The notes under the pieces: generated by a model
Database searches by the model: none
What the model saw: the letters and a program-made list of their open reading frames with translations, nothing else
What the model was told of the DNA's origin: nothing
In this document: positions 35,201 to 50,435 of the stretch, in pieces
How positions within the stretch are numbered: the stretch's first letter is position 1
Layout of the letters: each line of letters starts with the position of its first letter
Assembly: GCA_001466705.2 (NCBI GenBank)
Contig: LATX02000057.1
Location: 310,001 to 374,000, forward strand
DNA: 64,000 nt
Origin: Moniliophthora roreri
Taxonomy: Eukaryota; Basidiomycota; Agaricomycetes; Agaricales; Marasmiaceae
Direction of reading: 5' to 3'
Translations under genes and position numbers: made by a program

Positions 35201-36398
35201 AGCGGGACCCACTGGCGAAGGGTTGAATACGAAAATACCGAAGGAAGCCATAATATGCCAGTATCATCGCAAACGAGAGATGTTCTCAGACGCAAGTGTA
35301 TAAGGGTAGCGGGAAATTTATTGCCCAGGAATATGTATTGACAGAATGTTTGTAAAGACGGGATCCACATATGTACGCACAGAGAATTTTACACAAGCCT
35401 AGAGCCCGAATGAGTTTTTTTTTTCCGATTTGGTTGAACAACCAGAAGCGCACCAATAGCACCCATAGCCCATCAATAACCTAGAAACCATTATCTGACT
35501 AAACGAGAAGACATAAAAATCTGAATGAAAGCAGAGCAGTCAGTCTGACGTCGATATAAAAGACGAGAGAAGAATCAGTCCCGAAAGATGGTATATTTGA
35601 AGGCAGCATAGCAGCGCTAGCCATTCAAGATATAGTATGCATCACTGTAGATAATCAATTCAAACACGCGAGACTTACCGTGCAAGTAATGCGAGAAGAG
35701 AGTAAGGACAAAGTTTGAGAGGGAGGCGGAGAGAGAAAGGAAAGCTGCATGCTGACTAATCTTTTTCCCAGGCCTCGCTGTACAAGGGTGTTTCTCGAAA
35801 TGGGTAATTCGAACACCTCCAAGCTCCGCCGCGACTCGGGTCGAATCTCAGGACTCTCTGGCGATTCAACGCCCCGAGTTCTTTTCACATTAAAGAACGG
35901 AGGACATAGGACATCCGGACTATCGCTCTGAGGCTTTCTGAGCAACTTCTGAGACTCACCGGCGACTTTAACCATCGATAAAAAGCCGGAACGATTCGCT
36001 GTACCGACTTCAAAACACTGACCCGGCACCGGTAACTCTGTGGTCGACGGTTGCCCGTAGTAGGCCAATAGTAGATTTCCATATAACATTCCTTCATCTT
36101 TCACAGGACACCCATTTCATTGTATACAAATGGGCCGACCAGCGATCTGATGCACTCATGTAATTTGGAACTGTCCTCCCAGACAATGAAAATGCCAGCG
36201 TTACGGTTTCCTAATGCGGGAGGCCGGGTGTTAGGAAAGGCGCCAGGGCATGAGAACAATGTATTCGATAACCAGTCTGCCACGGCATTGTCCCTTCGTT
36301 TATTACTTATAGCTGCAGGTTACCGAAATCATGAAGTCGCCCCAATCCTGGTCCTGGTTCATACCCACTCCACTGGCTCGTTCCAACATTACGGTAAT
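35201..36398. other. Spacer with unsettled minus-strand coding signal
   Basis: 35201-35650 holds nothing I recognise. The part from 35655 carries the possible disrupted gene listed separately. Confidence 0.4.
35655..36314 (-). pseudogene. Possible frameshifted gene, unrecognised product
   Basis: Two minus-strand frames read as ordinary protein and abut each other. The first (36314 down to about 36115) contains RDNAVADWLSNTLFSCPGAF, NRNAGIFIVWEDSSKLHECI and GPFVYNEMG, then stops. The second (36104 down) continues VKDEGMLYGNLLLAYYGQ, FEVGTANRSGFLSMVK and a Ser/Pro/Arg-rich tail. The frames differ by one base at a short G run (about 36108-36112), and no intron fits there. This is either a decayed gene, a sequence error, or chance. 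No family is recognised. Confidence 0.3.
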
Positions 36399-37428
36399 AT
36401 GCACTTGAAGAGCATATTCAAGAGGTGAGTAACTTGATTTCGCTATTTCAATTTCATCCCTTAAATAAGTTGGAAAAAAAAAACCTAGGAAATCAGTCTC
36501 CGAACGCACAGTGCAGTCAGAAAGGACTGTTTTGAATGACAGCTCCAACGAATCATTTAAGCAGCCCCGGCGCTCTGGTAGCACCATTAGTAGCAAATCT
36601 GCCAAGCTACTTTACAAGGGCTCCACTCCTTTGAAGCCCTCGGACATCTCTTTGCCTCTCACAGTTGACACGACAAGTATCCCTTCCGGCAGCATGTGCT
36701 CGACTAGTGGCGATTACCTTCTTGACAAGGACTGCTTGTCCAGACAACCCTCTCCTGCTCCTTTCCTACTCAACAAAGATATTCTTGACCAATTTCCCGC
36801 TCCTCCTCGACATCACCGCGAGAACTTGCCTGTCGTGCGTCCTCTTAACATCCAAAAGAAACATGCCGGGCAGTCCCAAGAAGATCTCCTCCCTCCTGTT
36901 ACTTCCAAAATGGAGAGTCTCCTAAAGGCTCAACGCGAGGAGCGAATGAGGGAGGGGGGGCGTCCACCAAGTTCCCGCACGACTTCCGACGCGTCCTACA
37001 ATCACCAAGTATATAGCCGCCCTGCTGCAGCTAGGACTCAGGCCTCCATCGGTAGTTCTACCAACTACTTCATTCGCAGGCCGATACGCCGTACCTCGAC
37101 TTCAGGCTCTAACGTTGCCTTGAAACAGGGCCCGGCCGCTCAGAGGCCCATCATTCGTCGCCAGTATTCCAGTACTGACCTCTATTCACGCTTCCGTCGC
37201 CCTACTCCCGATGTACCCCAGGACGTAGATTTTGTGGCTGAGGACTGTACTGTTAAGAAGGGAAGGGTCACCTTCCCTTCAGTTCCTACCGCCCAAAAGT
37301 TGCATTACGGGCCCCCAGCCGAATACGACGAAAAGGGTGTTCTGCGACCAGGCGTCCTCCAGGACAGGGTTCACCGTTATCTCCGCAACTTGTCCCAAGT
37401 TCACCTCGTAGTAGAGGCATTCCCTTAG
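36399..37428 (+). CDS. Disordered basic protein, unrecognised
   Basis: A short first exon (36399-36424, MHLKSIFK plus a split Arg) joins 36489-37428 in phase to give KRKSVSERTVQSERTVLNDS. The 320-residue product is rich in Ser, Pro and Arg. It has basic clusters (FIRRPIRRTSTSG, PIIRRQYSSTDLYSRFRRP) and a more conserved-looking end (KKGRVTFPSVPTAQKLHYGP, GVLQDRVHRYLRNLSQVH). No domain or signal peptide is seen. Reading frame length, codon use and the clean intron support a real gene; the function is unknown. Its first exon overlaps an open minus-strand frame that I do not accept. Confidence 0.6.
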
Positions 37429-37794
37429 TTCATTTTCCTCTCACCCGCGCCCCGGGGAACCTATCTTTCATCCGTGTCTCTCTTATTATTGAAGTGCATC
37501 CCATCCCACGACGATTATAGACGTCTATAATGTCCTTACGTTCCTTGTATCGTTAGAAAGTGTTGTACGCTAACCGTCACGCTACTTACCATGTCTCAAC
37601 AAGTATTTATTCTTGGGATACTGTCTCTATATCACGTTCCTTGTAGATTTAAATCTCGCGCTGCACTGTAGAACCCATTGGTGGACTCTTCTGTTTCGTT
37701 AGCACTTGCAACGCAATTTTATTCATCACAACATCCTGCATGGTGAGGGAATCCATTGATGGGGTTTTGCATTCATTAAAGTGCACATGTATAA
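37429..37794. other. Intergenic spacer (convergent 3' ends)
   Basis: 3' regions of the 36399 gene and TAPT1. Nothing notable. Confidence 0.4.
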
Positions 37795-40192
37795 TCACCA
37801 TATTCTCTTTACCATTGTAAATCGCGTCAGGTCCTCTAGCTTCACCCTGCCCTTCTTCCCACCGCCCCCTCCTTCAGTTCTTGGTGGTGCGCCTTCTCCT
37901 ATCTCAGCTATAGGCGTGACGTCGTCTCGCTTGTTATCTAAGAGTGTCTTGAGTTCTTTGTTATAAATCTACCCAAAGTACTTTGTCAGTAAAGACGGGC
38001 TTGGGTCGTGACAATGATACAAACCTGTTCCTCTTTACCCTCCCCGATAGGATTCCTACCAAAATCATTGATACGATCCTCTTCTTCCCTTGCCTCCATT
38101 CCTGCTCTCCGACGTGTAGCATAGCTGACGAGGTTGACGCCAATGATGATCTTAATCACTACAAAGCTAACGGAGAATGAGTGTCTGTTTCGCGCAAACC
38201 AAGAAAGGATGCTACCAGAGCCAAAAGAGAATTCCCATCGCAACCCAGGTCAAAAATCGTGTAATCTCCTTGTCGGTAAAGTCGAGCATGGACCGAGTGG
38301 TGCTATCTGGCGGCAGCGAAAACAGTAGACTTATCGATTGCGACCCTATAAGAATCGCTAAAACGGCTAACGGTAGGGATGCAAATCCAAGCCTTCGGGC
38401 TACTAGAGGCGATTGATCCACGTATGTGTGCTGTAAATCGCAAGTGGTCAGAAACCGGTGGGGAACACAGATGAGACGTTTGAACCTTTCGTGCACCTCG
38501 TCGTCCAACTGCACTTCCACTGGCAAGATCCCGGCATAAGACGTCTGTGTATCGCTCGTAGACGGACGGTCGAATATGATTGAACTTGGTAATGAAGGCG
38601 TGTTTGAGCCAATCAACAAGCATTTCAGAGACCATGACAGTCAGAACGGGCTACAAAACAGGGTCAGCGACCGTGTACAACGACTTAAAAAAAAAAGCCG
38701 CACATATGATATCGTCCACAAGACATTATTCCCTCGGAACCAACCAAAGCTCTTGGGTAAGACGAAGCCACCCTCTGCAAAGTCAAACTCGGACCCGCTG
38801 AGTTCGATGAGGTTTCGGAAGGCAACTACACTGAGCATCAACGCGAGAGAAAACCGCTCAACAATATCTGCACAGGTGATTTGAAAGAGGTTGTCCTTCT
38901 CAAATTTCTTGAAGACGCTTCCCTTGATCTCGACGAACTGATTCGACACGAGAAGGGTGAGCAGGGCATGATCGTAGGAGTTGACAGCAACATTGAGAGA
39001 AATTAGTTGATAGACCATCACTATACTATGAGCAACTGTGTGAAATCATGAATTACCTCTGTTCCAGAAAAGAATAAATAGACCTTACCGTTGTAAATGG
39101 TAGCGAGTAAGAAGAATATGATTGGACGGAATGTACTCGTTGTCACTGGAACTCTATGTGACAAAGGCTCGAGCGTCGACCTCGAGAACAGGCAATCCAA
39201 AATGTCCTGTCCTATTGATGCACAGAGCCGATCAGCGATCTGTAAATGGAGAGTCAGTGAGGAGCAAAAAATCAAAAAGAAGTAAAGGTACTTCGAGTGC
39301 GTTAAAGATGACATACAGTTTGATAGTGTCTTGCCCGCGAATGAAATGATATATCTTGCTGGCATCGGTGAGAGGTGTAAGTATAGCGATAGATACAGTG
39401 AGTAGTAATGTCCGTAGAAGATCGGCCTTCTGGGAAGGCGGGAGGGGTGGCGTTGAGAAAGAGAAAAGATTGCGAATTAGCTTGAAGAACGCTAGCACAA
39501 ATCTTATAGGGAGTATTGTGAAGGTGTAAAGAAAGGAATCAAAACATAGTATGAATCCGAAACCAATGATCTGTGGATTGAACATAAGGACACTCTTAAC
39601 AGTACCAGAATGTAAAACAGACCTTTTCCATCGCCAACGGTATGCTCAGAAAGTTGGAAACGCGCTCCCATTTCATCTCCTGGTGCGAGTCAAAATCTGT
39701 GGCCAACAACTCTTCTTGCAGATAGTCCCATAGCGAGAACGGTGGAGGTGAACTCTTTGAGAAGAATCCTGAGGATGTTGGGGTAACCGGAGTGACTGGA
39801 CTCGGAGGTCGAGAAGGTACTGGCGATGGTAAAATTGGCGTAGGGGGTAACGATGCGTATGTGAGTGGTACCTGTCCAGCTCTTGTCCTGAAAAGATGGT
39901 GATTTGGACGTCTTCCACCTTGGATTTCCGGCTCTGAATCGTCAAAGCCCTCGTCGACTCCATTCGCTGCGGCCACTTCGTTCTGATCACTGTCCCGACG
40001 TATGTATTCCATCGTTGTCGTCGTCTTGGACGTTGAAGTTGATGCCACACTGGGACTTCGCCGTGCGCCTCGACCTCGAGTAGAATTATTCGAAAGAGGT
40101 GCAAAAGTGTTATTCCAAGCACTGTTGGCTGATGTTGAAGAAAATCTTCTGTGCAGTTTTCTGGATCGTCTACTAGAAGATCGGGTTGACAT
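37795..40192 (-). CDS. TAPT1: TAPT1/Emp65-type multi-pass ER membrane protein
   Basis: The start MSTRSSSRRSRKLHRRF begins a disordered N-terminus of about 150 residues. The family core follows: SLWDYLQEELLATDFDSHQE, KWERVSNFLSIPLAMEKV, FILCFDSFLYTFTILPIRFV, IYHFIRGQDTIKLYVIFNAL, IADRLCASIGQDILDCLFS, then FVEIKGSVFKKFEKDNLFQI, VKHAFITKFNHI, and RRLGFASLPLAVLAI with a last membrane segment. The CDS ends TRFTMVKRIW at 37795-37797. Members include human TAPT1 and yeast Emp65, linked to ER protein handling and cilium-related roles in animals. Several short introns split the membrane part. It is divergent to the gene at 40357 with only 164 bp between the starts. Confidence 0.92.
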
Positions 40193-40356
40193 GAATGATG
40201 TGGTGAAAACGTGGAGGACTGCGGTGACACTGACAGTCCGCGGACAAATCGAAAGGGGAGTATTCAGCTCGGCATCATACGCGACGACAGATGCTAGCAA
40301 TGCCGAACCAGTGCTGACAATGATCTTCAGTTTCTTTCCTTCAGAATTTTGCTAAA

Positions 40357-41758
40357 ATGCGCATTTTGACTCCATATTGGTGTCGAAATTGGTCTTTCCT
40401 TGCTTTTCTCGGTTGCTCTGCGATACTCATCGGCTTTGGTTACTTCAGTTATCGACCACCTTACACCTTATATTCCGGCCTCATCACAGATGAGCTATAC
40501 GTTGCCCGAAAATTCCTGCAGGAGCAAGTAGACCCAAAGTTTGTGTTGTTCAAGCAGCTGCAGGGAGCCGGTTTCAACAAGTAAGATTTAACCATCCTCT
40601 ATCTGCTGTGTCAAAGGATTCATGGAGGATTTTTCAAGTCAGGTTCAGGAAATCTTGCTTTATCACCATCTATCTTTAATATCTTCACGAATATACGCAT
40701 ATCAACCCTTTATCTGGCGACCTCGAAACCATCAACAATTGCCCCTCTCTGCGTTTCTTCCTGGTCCAACGAAAAATACCATACCACAGACCCTCTTCGA
40801 GGACGTTTGTCCACCTGAAGCAATTGTGCACATCACGATCCCACCGTCGCCATACGAAGAAGTATGGAATAAAGTGCAAGAGGCCCTCGCTCGGAAAGAT
40901 AGATGCATACAAATCGACAACTGGATTTTGAATTGGAAGTGAGCTTTTCCGCCTGGAACAACTTTATTGGGACACTGATATCCATGTATGTATTAGGTTT
41001 CTAGCATCTTCTGCGCTGCATAATATTTGGCCTGGCTTCCAGCATTATCTTTCTCAATATTTTGAATGGTCGTCACAGATACAAAATATGGTTGAGAGAG
41101 CTCAGAGAGCGCTCAACCTTCGTCCGATGTCATCCAAAGTCGATGGAGAACCATATATGGCTCTCCATATACGTCGAGGTCAGTCACCGCTGCTCTCTTT
41201 TGTATCACTGATCCAGGCATGAACATTTTACTAGGTGATTTTCCTGAACACTGCAAAACCCTCGCAGAAGATGGCATAGGCTTCACAACCTGGGCTACCC
41301 TTCCTAGTGTTAAAGATTCAATTCTTCCACCCGAGCTCAATCCCATGAATCGGAGCTCAGTCATGGAGCATTGCTATCCCAGTCTATGGCGAATCATGGA
41401 CGCAATCGACAGACACGCAAAAAGAAAACCCCATGTACGCGCTCTGCACATTCTACATGATGGTGCAATCGACCATTTGAATGTCTATTTTGACCTGTGG
41501 AAGTTGGAGACAGCGGTGACCAACGTAGACCGAGCCAAAAGGGCTGGGTGGAAAGGTGGACCAATGAAGTTGTTTACACACACAGGCGACATTCCAGTGC
41601 AATGGGGCGAACGGGACTTTGCAGTGGCAGTAGACGTTGAACTAGCGAGGCAGGCTGAGATATTCATTGGGAATGGATACTCCAGCTTAAGTTCACAAAT
41701 CGTTGCTCTGCGACTGGCGGTGGAGGGAGGGGAGGCAGAGGATATAACATTACTATGA
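40357..41758 (+). CDS. Type II membrane protein, O-fucosyltransferase-like
   Basis: A short cytoplasmic end (MRILTPYWCRNW) precedes one membrane anchor (SFLAFLGCSAILIGFGYFSY) and a lumenal domain. The motif YMALHIRRGDFPEHC matches the HxRRGDF signature of GDP-fucose protein O-fucosyltransferases. Later, RALHILHDGAIDHLNVYFDL and AVDVELARQAEIFIGNGYSS (the acceptor/nucleotide-binding FIGN end) also fit a GT-B fold. Such proteins are multi-copy in mushrooms; donor and acceptor are unknown. Introns occur near 40581, 40940 and 41179. The CDS ends GGEAEDITLL at 41756-41758. The Golgi location is inferred from topology. Confidence 0.75.
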
Positions 41759-41863
41759 TGGTAGATATCGAGTGTTCTGTACAGTTCTAGTTTGGCTAGT
41801 GGAATTGCACCGGGTCAGTACACCCCAATTGCCGCCGGCAGTTAGTGATTGTAAGGCAATTTC

Positions 41864-43654
41864 ATGTCTTTTCTCCGACCATGTCTCCCTCTGCGGCTGA
41901 GTGCTCGCTATAGCTATGTGCGAGCTTCTCAGGTTCGATTTAATTCCAATTCTCCGATTCCCGAGGCTCCGAAAAAGCGTGGAAGGCCAAGAAAAGTGCA
42001 AGTAACATCACCACCACAGGAAGCAGAACTGCGTCCAAGGGGCCGTCCTCGAAAAACGCCAGCACCCGAAGCTACCGTAGAAAGCAAAGCCCCGAAAGAA
42101 GTGAAAAAGGTGAAAACTTTTGAAGAAGAAGTCGAAGAAGCCCGAAAAAAGTACCTCAGGCGCGTAGGAAGGACGAAAATAGAGGTTGAGGAAGTATTCC
42201 CTCCCGTTGAGCAACGGATAGAGCTTCCCCCATCATCTCAATGGCAATCCCTGTTTTATTCAGCGCACCAGACACATCGCGTCTCCATATCGAAATTGGA
42301 TACCGCTATTGCCGTGGCGGATGCATTCGTTCCCGCAGGATCCAAGGGAAAGGTGATTGTTGAGGCATTCCCTGGTGCGTTTACCTATGCATTTTCCTCG
42401 CTTCATTGAGTTCATCTTCATACTTAGGACCTGGACAGCTCACCAGAGCCCTCCTGAAGCTCCCAAAGGAGCGGATAGACCGTATCATAGTACTTGAGGA
42501 CTACAAGAATTACTATGAATATCTGCACGTCAGTTGAGAACATATATGTTTCATTACATATTCTCGTATGCTGAAATTTTTGAAGCCACTAGAAGGCTTA
42601 GATCCTCGCGTCAAAGTCCTCAATTTATCTGGGCTTTCTTGGGAAACGTATGACATACTGCACGAGCAAGGTCTGCTGGTAGATATTGAAGCGCATTCTT
42701 GGGACGCTGGACGTGCGTGGAGATGCTCTTTTACCTCTCATACTATCCTCAGAGTGATTGTCTCATAGTTCATCCAAAGTTACAATTCATCTCTCATCTC
42801 CCTATCAACGTGCACGGCGAACAGCTCATCAACCAGTTCATTCGCTTCATTCCTGACCGACACTGGCTATTCCAATACGGTCGCGTTCCAATGAATTTCC
42901 TGCTCAGCGAATACATATGGCAGGTGATTCAATTCGAATTTCGATGTAATCCACTGGTTCACTCCATTCTGCAGCGTCTTACATCGAAAGACTTGCTAAT
43001 CCGATGCAAACTTACCGCTGTAGCGGATGCAACAGTTGACTGTACCGTTTTGCTTGACGACGAGTTGCAGCCTTACCGCGACAACTTCTACCCAGTACCA
43101 AGCCTGTTGGCAAACAAGCTTGATGCCAAAGTCACTGGAAACAGGAAAGCTGGGGTACCCTTCCAAGCTGTCTCTGTCATTCCTACAGAAAAACAAGTAC
43201 AAGTCCCTTTTTTCTTCCGAAGAGAATAGCCTTCTCATCATCTCTCCTCAAAGATTATTGGACCGGGCGAGATGGAGGCATGGGACTATTGCCTTAGGCG
43301 ATTATTTGTACAAAGGGCTACGCCTATTGAAAAGGCTATCACGTATGTTGAACTTCAATATCGAAGAGTCTAGGCTGAGCTAGTACCTTTCAACAGGTTG
43401 CTTGGACCTGGCGCTGGTTCCCTCCTTGAAGAGATAGCTGGGAAGGTCCCCCTTGAGAAATCGCCTCGAGAGTTGACCATGGATCAGTGGTGTGTGATCT
43501 TGAAAGTATTCAACGACTGGCCTTTTGCTCCTGCCGTACGTTATTTTTGCATATTCGCCCCGGGAACATCTAGTGATCATGAGAGTTACAGGATCTCTCG
43601 ATAGCAGACCTTATTGAGGATAGCGAAGGCCGTCAAAGCAATAGGATGCGATAA
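41864..43654 (+). CDS. mtTFB / rRNA adenine dimethylase-like mitochondrial protein
   Basis: The first 25 residues (MSFLRPCLPLRLSARYSYVR) look like a mitochondrial presequence. Two AT-hook-like GRPRK motifs follow (KKRGRPRKVQ and RPRGRPRKTP), then a charged coiled region. The methyltransferase-type core starts at HQTHRVSISKLDTAIAVADA and VIVEAFPGPGQLTRALLKLP, the SAM-motif-I position, with IIVLEDYKNYYEYLHPLEGL after it. The domain continues through FLLSEYIWQRLTSKD and RRLLGPGAGSLLEEI and ends SEGRQSNRMR at 43652-43654. The family includes yeast Mtf1 and human TFB1M/TFB2M: a mitochondrial transcription factor or 12S-type rRNA dimethylase. Which role applies cannot be decided here. About seven introns. 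Confidence 0.75.
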
Positions 43655-43749
43655 CTTACAGTGTTCCACTACTTTACAGCAAATAATACAATAGATCTAC
43701 GCGTAGTCCGCTATGGCATAAAAGGCAGAAAAACCATCCGGAAATGCAA

Positions 43750-48124
<4,375 letters not shown>

Positions 48125-48484
48125 CTACCAGCCTTCGCACAACGCCGGGTTCTCTGCAGAAACCTTGGTACCATTCAACACCTCCTCAGGTATGACAATC
48201 TCCCGCACTTGCAACCCTCCAGGCTTTTCAGGTACTGACGCTGACCTGTCCCGGTTGTCCTTGCCCGCTTTCTTGTCTGGGTGCGAGGCGTCAGTGTTAC
48301 TTCGTGATTTGGGCCGAGATAGGAACTTTGGTGGCTTAAGACCTCCTGATTTTGACTTCGGCGAGCCTAAAGGACGTATGTATGAGTTGGGGGCGACTCT
48401 GGGATTGTGTTGGTCAGGCTCACCAGTTCCGTCATTACTGACGTTCACGCTCGACTTGGAGTGATTCTCGGAGGAAGATGGCAT
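48125..48484 (-). CDS. Small disordered hypothetical protein
   Basis: A 119-residue uninterrupted frame starts MPSSSENHSKSSVNVSNDGT and ends SAENPALCEGW. It is rich in Ser, Pro and Lys with PLGSPKSKSGGLKPPKFLSR and ends in a more regular VREIVIPEEVLNGTKV. No domain. The amino-acid pattern looks more like a protein than the overlapping plus-strand frame does, but no intron or homology confirms it. Confidence 0.4.
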   Translation of the reverse strand: MPSSSENHSKSSVNVSNDGTGEPDQHNPRVAPNSYIRPLGSPKSKSGGLKPPKFLSRPKSRSNTDASHPDKKAGKDNRDRSASVPEKPGGLQVREIVIPEEVLNGTKVSAENPALCEGW

Positions 48485-49318
48485 GATGAAGGGGCCGAGA
48501 AAGTCAGACTCAGAAGACGGAGGTATGCTTGTGATAGCTGGATGCTAGCAGGTAATGGCGGTAGGGAGCGCAAGCGGGATAACGTCAAACTCGCCTTCCA
48601 GCAGGTAATTAAGTGATCCGTCCAGGACTGCCGACAGACCTGTCTTATAAAGGTTAAATGAGGGGCTTATGTGTATCTAATTAGCCAGGTCTCATCGACA
48701 TCCCTGTACCTCGGAAGCATATGCATGCATAGTCTCAGACTTCAAGCTTCAAGCTTCAAGCCCCTTTCTAATAATACCATCAAATTAAAGGCGCCGCCCA
48801 ACAGAGCCCTCTGCAGAGGACGACGAATTTGAAGTATGCTGAGCTGGGTATGTGAGCTGCCTGTCATATAGATCCTGAGAAGTCGAAACAAACATTCGAG
48901 TACAGATACTACTAAGCTGTTGCGACAAAGCGCAGGTGTCATAGAGTCTGCGACCGATTTAGCACGACGAAAGGCCACTGTCGTGTTCCATGTTCAATGC
49001 CGCCTGGCAGCAGAATTTGTCTGATCTCACGCACTGAACAAATGACCTTCCAGTCATACGTGGAATGAACCAGGCATGATGCATGACTGCCGCAGAACCT
49101 CTTGAAACGTGAGGCGCTTCTGGTGTGGACTTGTATCGTTTCGTGACGGTCCGCCAACTATTTGGCAGAAGCCCCAATTCCGTAAAAAAAAGTGTTCTGA
49201 GGCGAGTCTCTAGTACCTCAGCTTCGGCGTTACCACCGCGATAGTAACCATTCTATAGTCCCTTCACGACAAGAGAGGCGGCTTGGCCTCGTAGACTCTG
49301 ACAAGAATGGGACAGAAT

Positions 49319-49358
<40 letters not shown>

Positions 49359-49723
49359 TGAACGGATCGATAGTGTATTGAGTAAGGAAGGGATACGCAT
49401 AAACCGGCCTTGAGTGTCTTAGTCTCGTTCATACGACAAGACAGGGCAAAATCCCAACCCCGATGTGCCGTATTTGAAGTTTCCAGGATCTTTCAGCCTT
49501 GAAAAACACCACGGTGACGATAGATATTGCCTCGAACATTATGCTGTGCCTATGAATGCTAGAAACAATACACTTTTGTGTAGTTTGGGTAGCTCCACGA
49601 AAGCAGTTTGAGATGTGACTGGCAAGCACAAGCGATGATCAGCACAATCCTCTTGGTTTGAGGAAAGGAAAACTCACCAGCAGCAAATCACAGAGCGCGA
49701 ACATGCATATACCCATCGAACCC
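48485..49723. other. Intergenic region with poly-G tract
   Basis: No gene seen. It contains three tandem TTCAAGC heptamers (about 48740-48760) and the homopolymer listed next. Confidence 0.5.
49320..49353 (+). repeat. Poly-G homopolymer of 34 nt
   Basis: An unbroken run of G between GACAGAATC and CAGTGTGAACGG. It could fold as a G-quadruplex on this strand, and its length is likely unstable or assembly-dependent. Confidence 0.95.
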
Positions 49724-50071
49724 TCAATCCTTGATCGTCAACTTGTCCAAAGCATCCTCAAACAGCTCATCCCCACTATCCGAAGACAATCCCTCGCTTT
49801 CGTCCTCTTCCTCTTCCGCGTCCTCAAAATCAAGCTGAATACCTCAAATCAGCCTTTTATTAAAAAAACGACGCAGAAACGAACGCACCGGATCATAAAT
49901 GACTCTAATAATCAAGCTGCAGCTAGGACATGTAGCGATATCTTCGTAGTTTGCCAGCTGTTTTCGAGAGATCTCAAAACGATCGCCGCATGGGCATGGG
50001 TAGTGATATACGCCTTTTTCAGCGTCCCATGCCATGTCTTCAATCTCTATTTCATCGTAGTAGGCGCCCAT
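49724..50071 (-). CDS. DPH3: Diphthamide biosynthesis protein 3 / Kti11 (CSL zinc finger)
   Basis: The start [16 protein letters not shown] is followed by the CSL zinc site: [11 protein letters not shown] and [16 protein letters not shown] hold the four Cys ligands. An intron (49835-49888) separates this from the acidic tail [12 protein letters not shown] through [13 protein letters not shown]3 supplies electrons to the Dph1-Dph2 radical enzyme that modifies EF2, and in yeast also serves Elongator-dependent tRNA modification. All four cysteines are present. Length is normal for the family plus a longer acidic end. Confidence 0.95.
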
Positions 50072-50435
50072 GGATTTCGATCTTTGTCAACTTTGTCAAG
50101 AGAAGGTGATTAGTGGGCAGTCAAGTCATAGAGCATTGGTGGAGGATGTAAGATATGAAGAGGTGAAATTTTCCGAGTCAAGTCTGAGTCACGCTCACAG
50201 CCTTAAGAGTCGAGCTGCTATAACAAGTAGACATTAATATTAGGTGTCTATGGCTAGGAAAATGTACTCCAGTGGAAACAAGGATAAAAATATGTACTGG
50301 ATGGTAGTGGGTATACGAAAATGTACGTATCGCCAGGAATATGAGGTCCGTAATCGTGTCTGCACATCGTAGAAATCATCAGCATCGTAAAGGAGAAGGA
50401 TGTCATGTCGGGTCATCAAATGAAGAACTTGTGTC
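50072..50435. other. Intergenic spacer
   Basis: Upstream of DPH3 and downstream of the next minus-strand gene. Repeated words ATGTAC and AAAATGTAC occur near 50259-50325; otherwise nothing. Confidence 0.4.

Noticed and set aside
36303..36605. Minus-strand 100-codon open frame
   Set aside because: Overlaps the exon border of the plus-strand gene at 36399-37428 and reads as antisense of its Ser-rich start.
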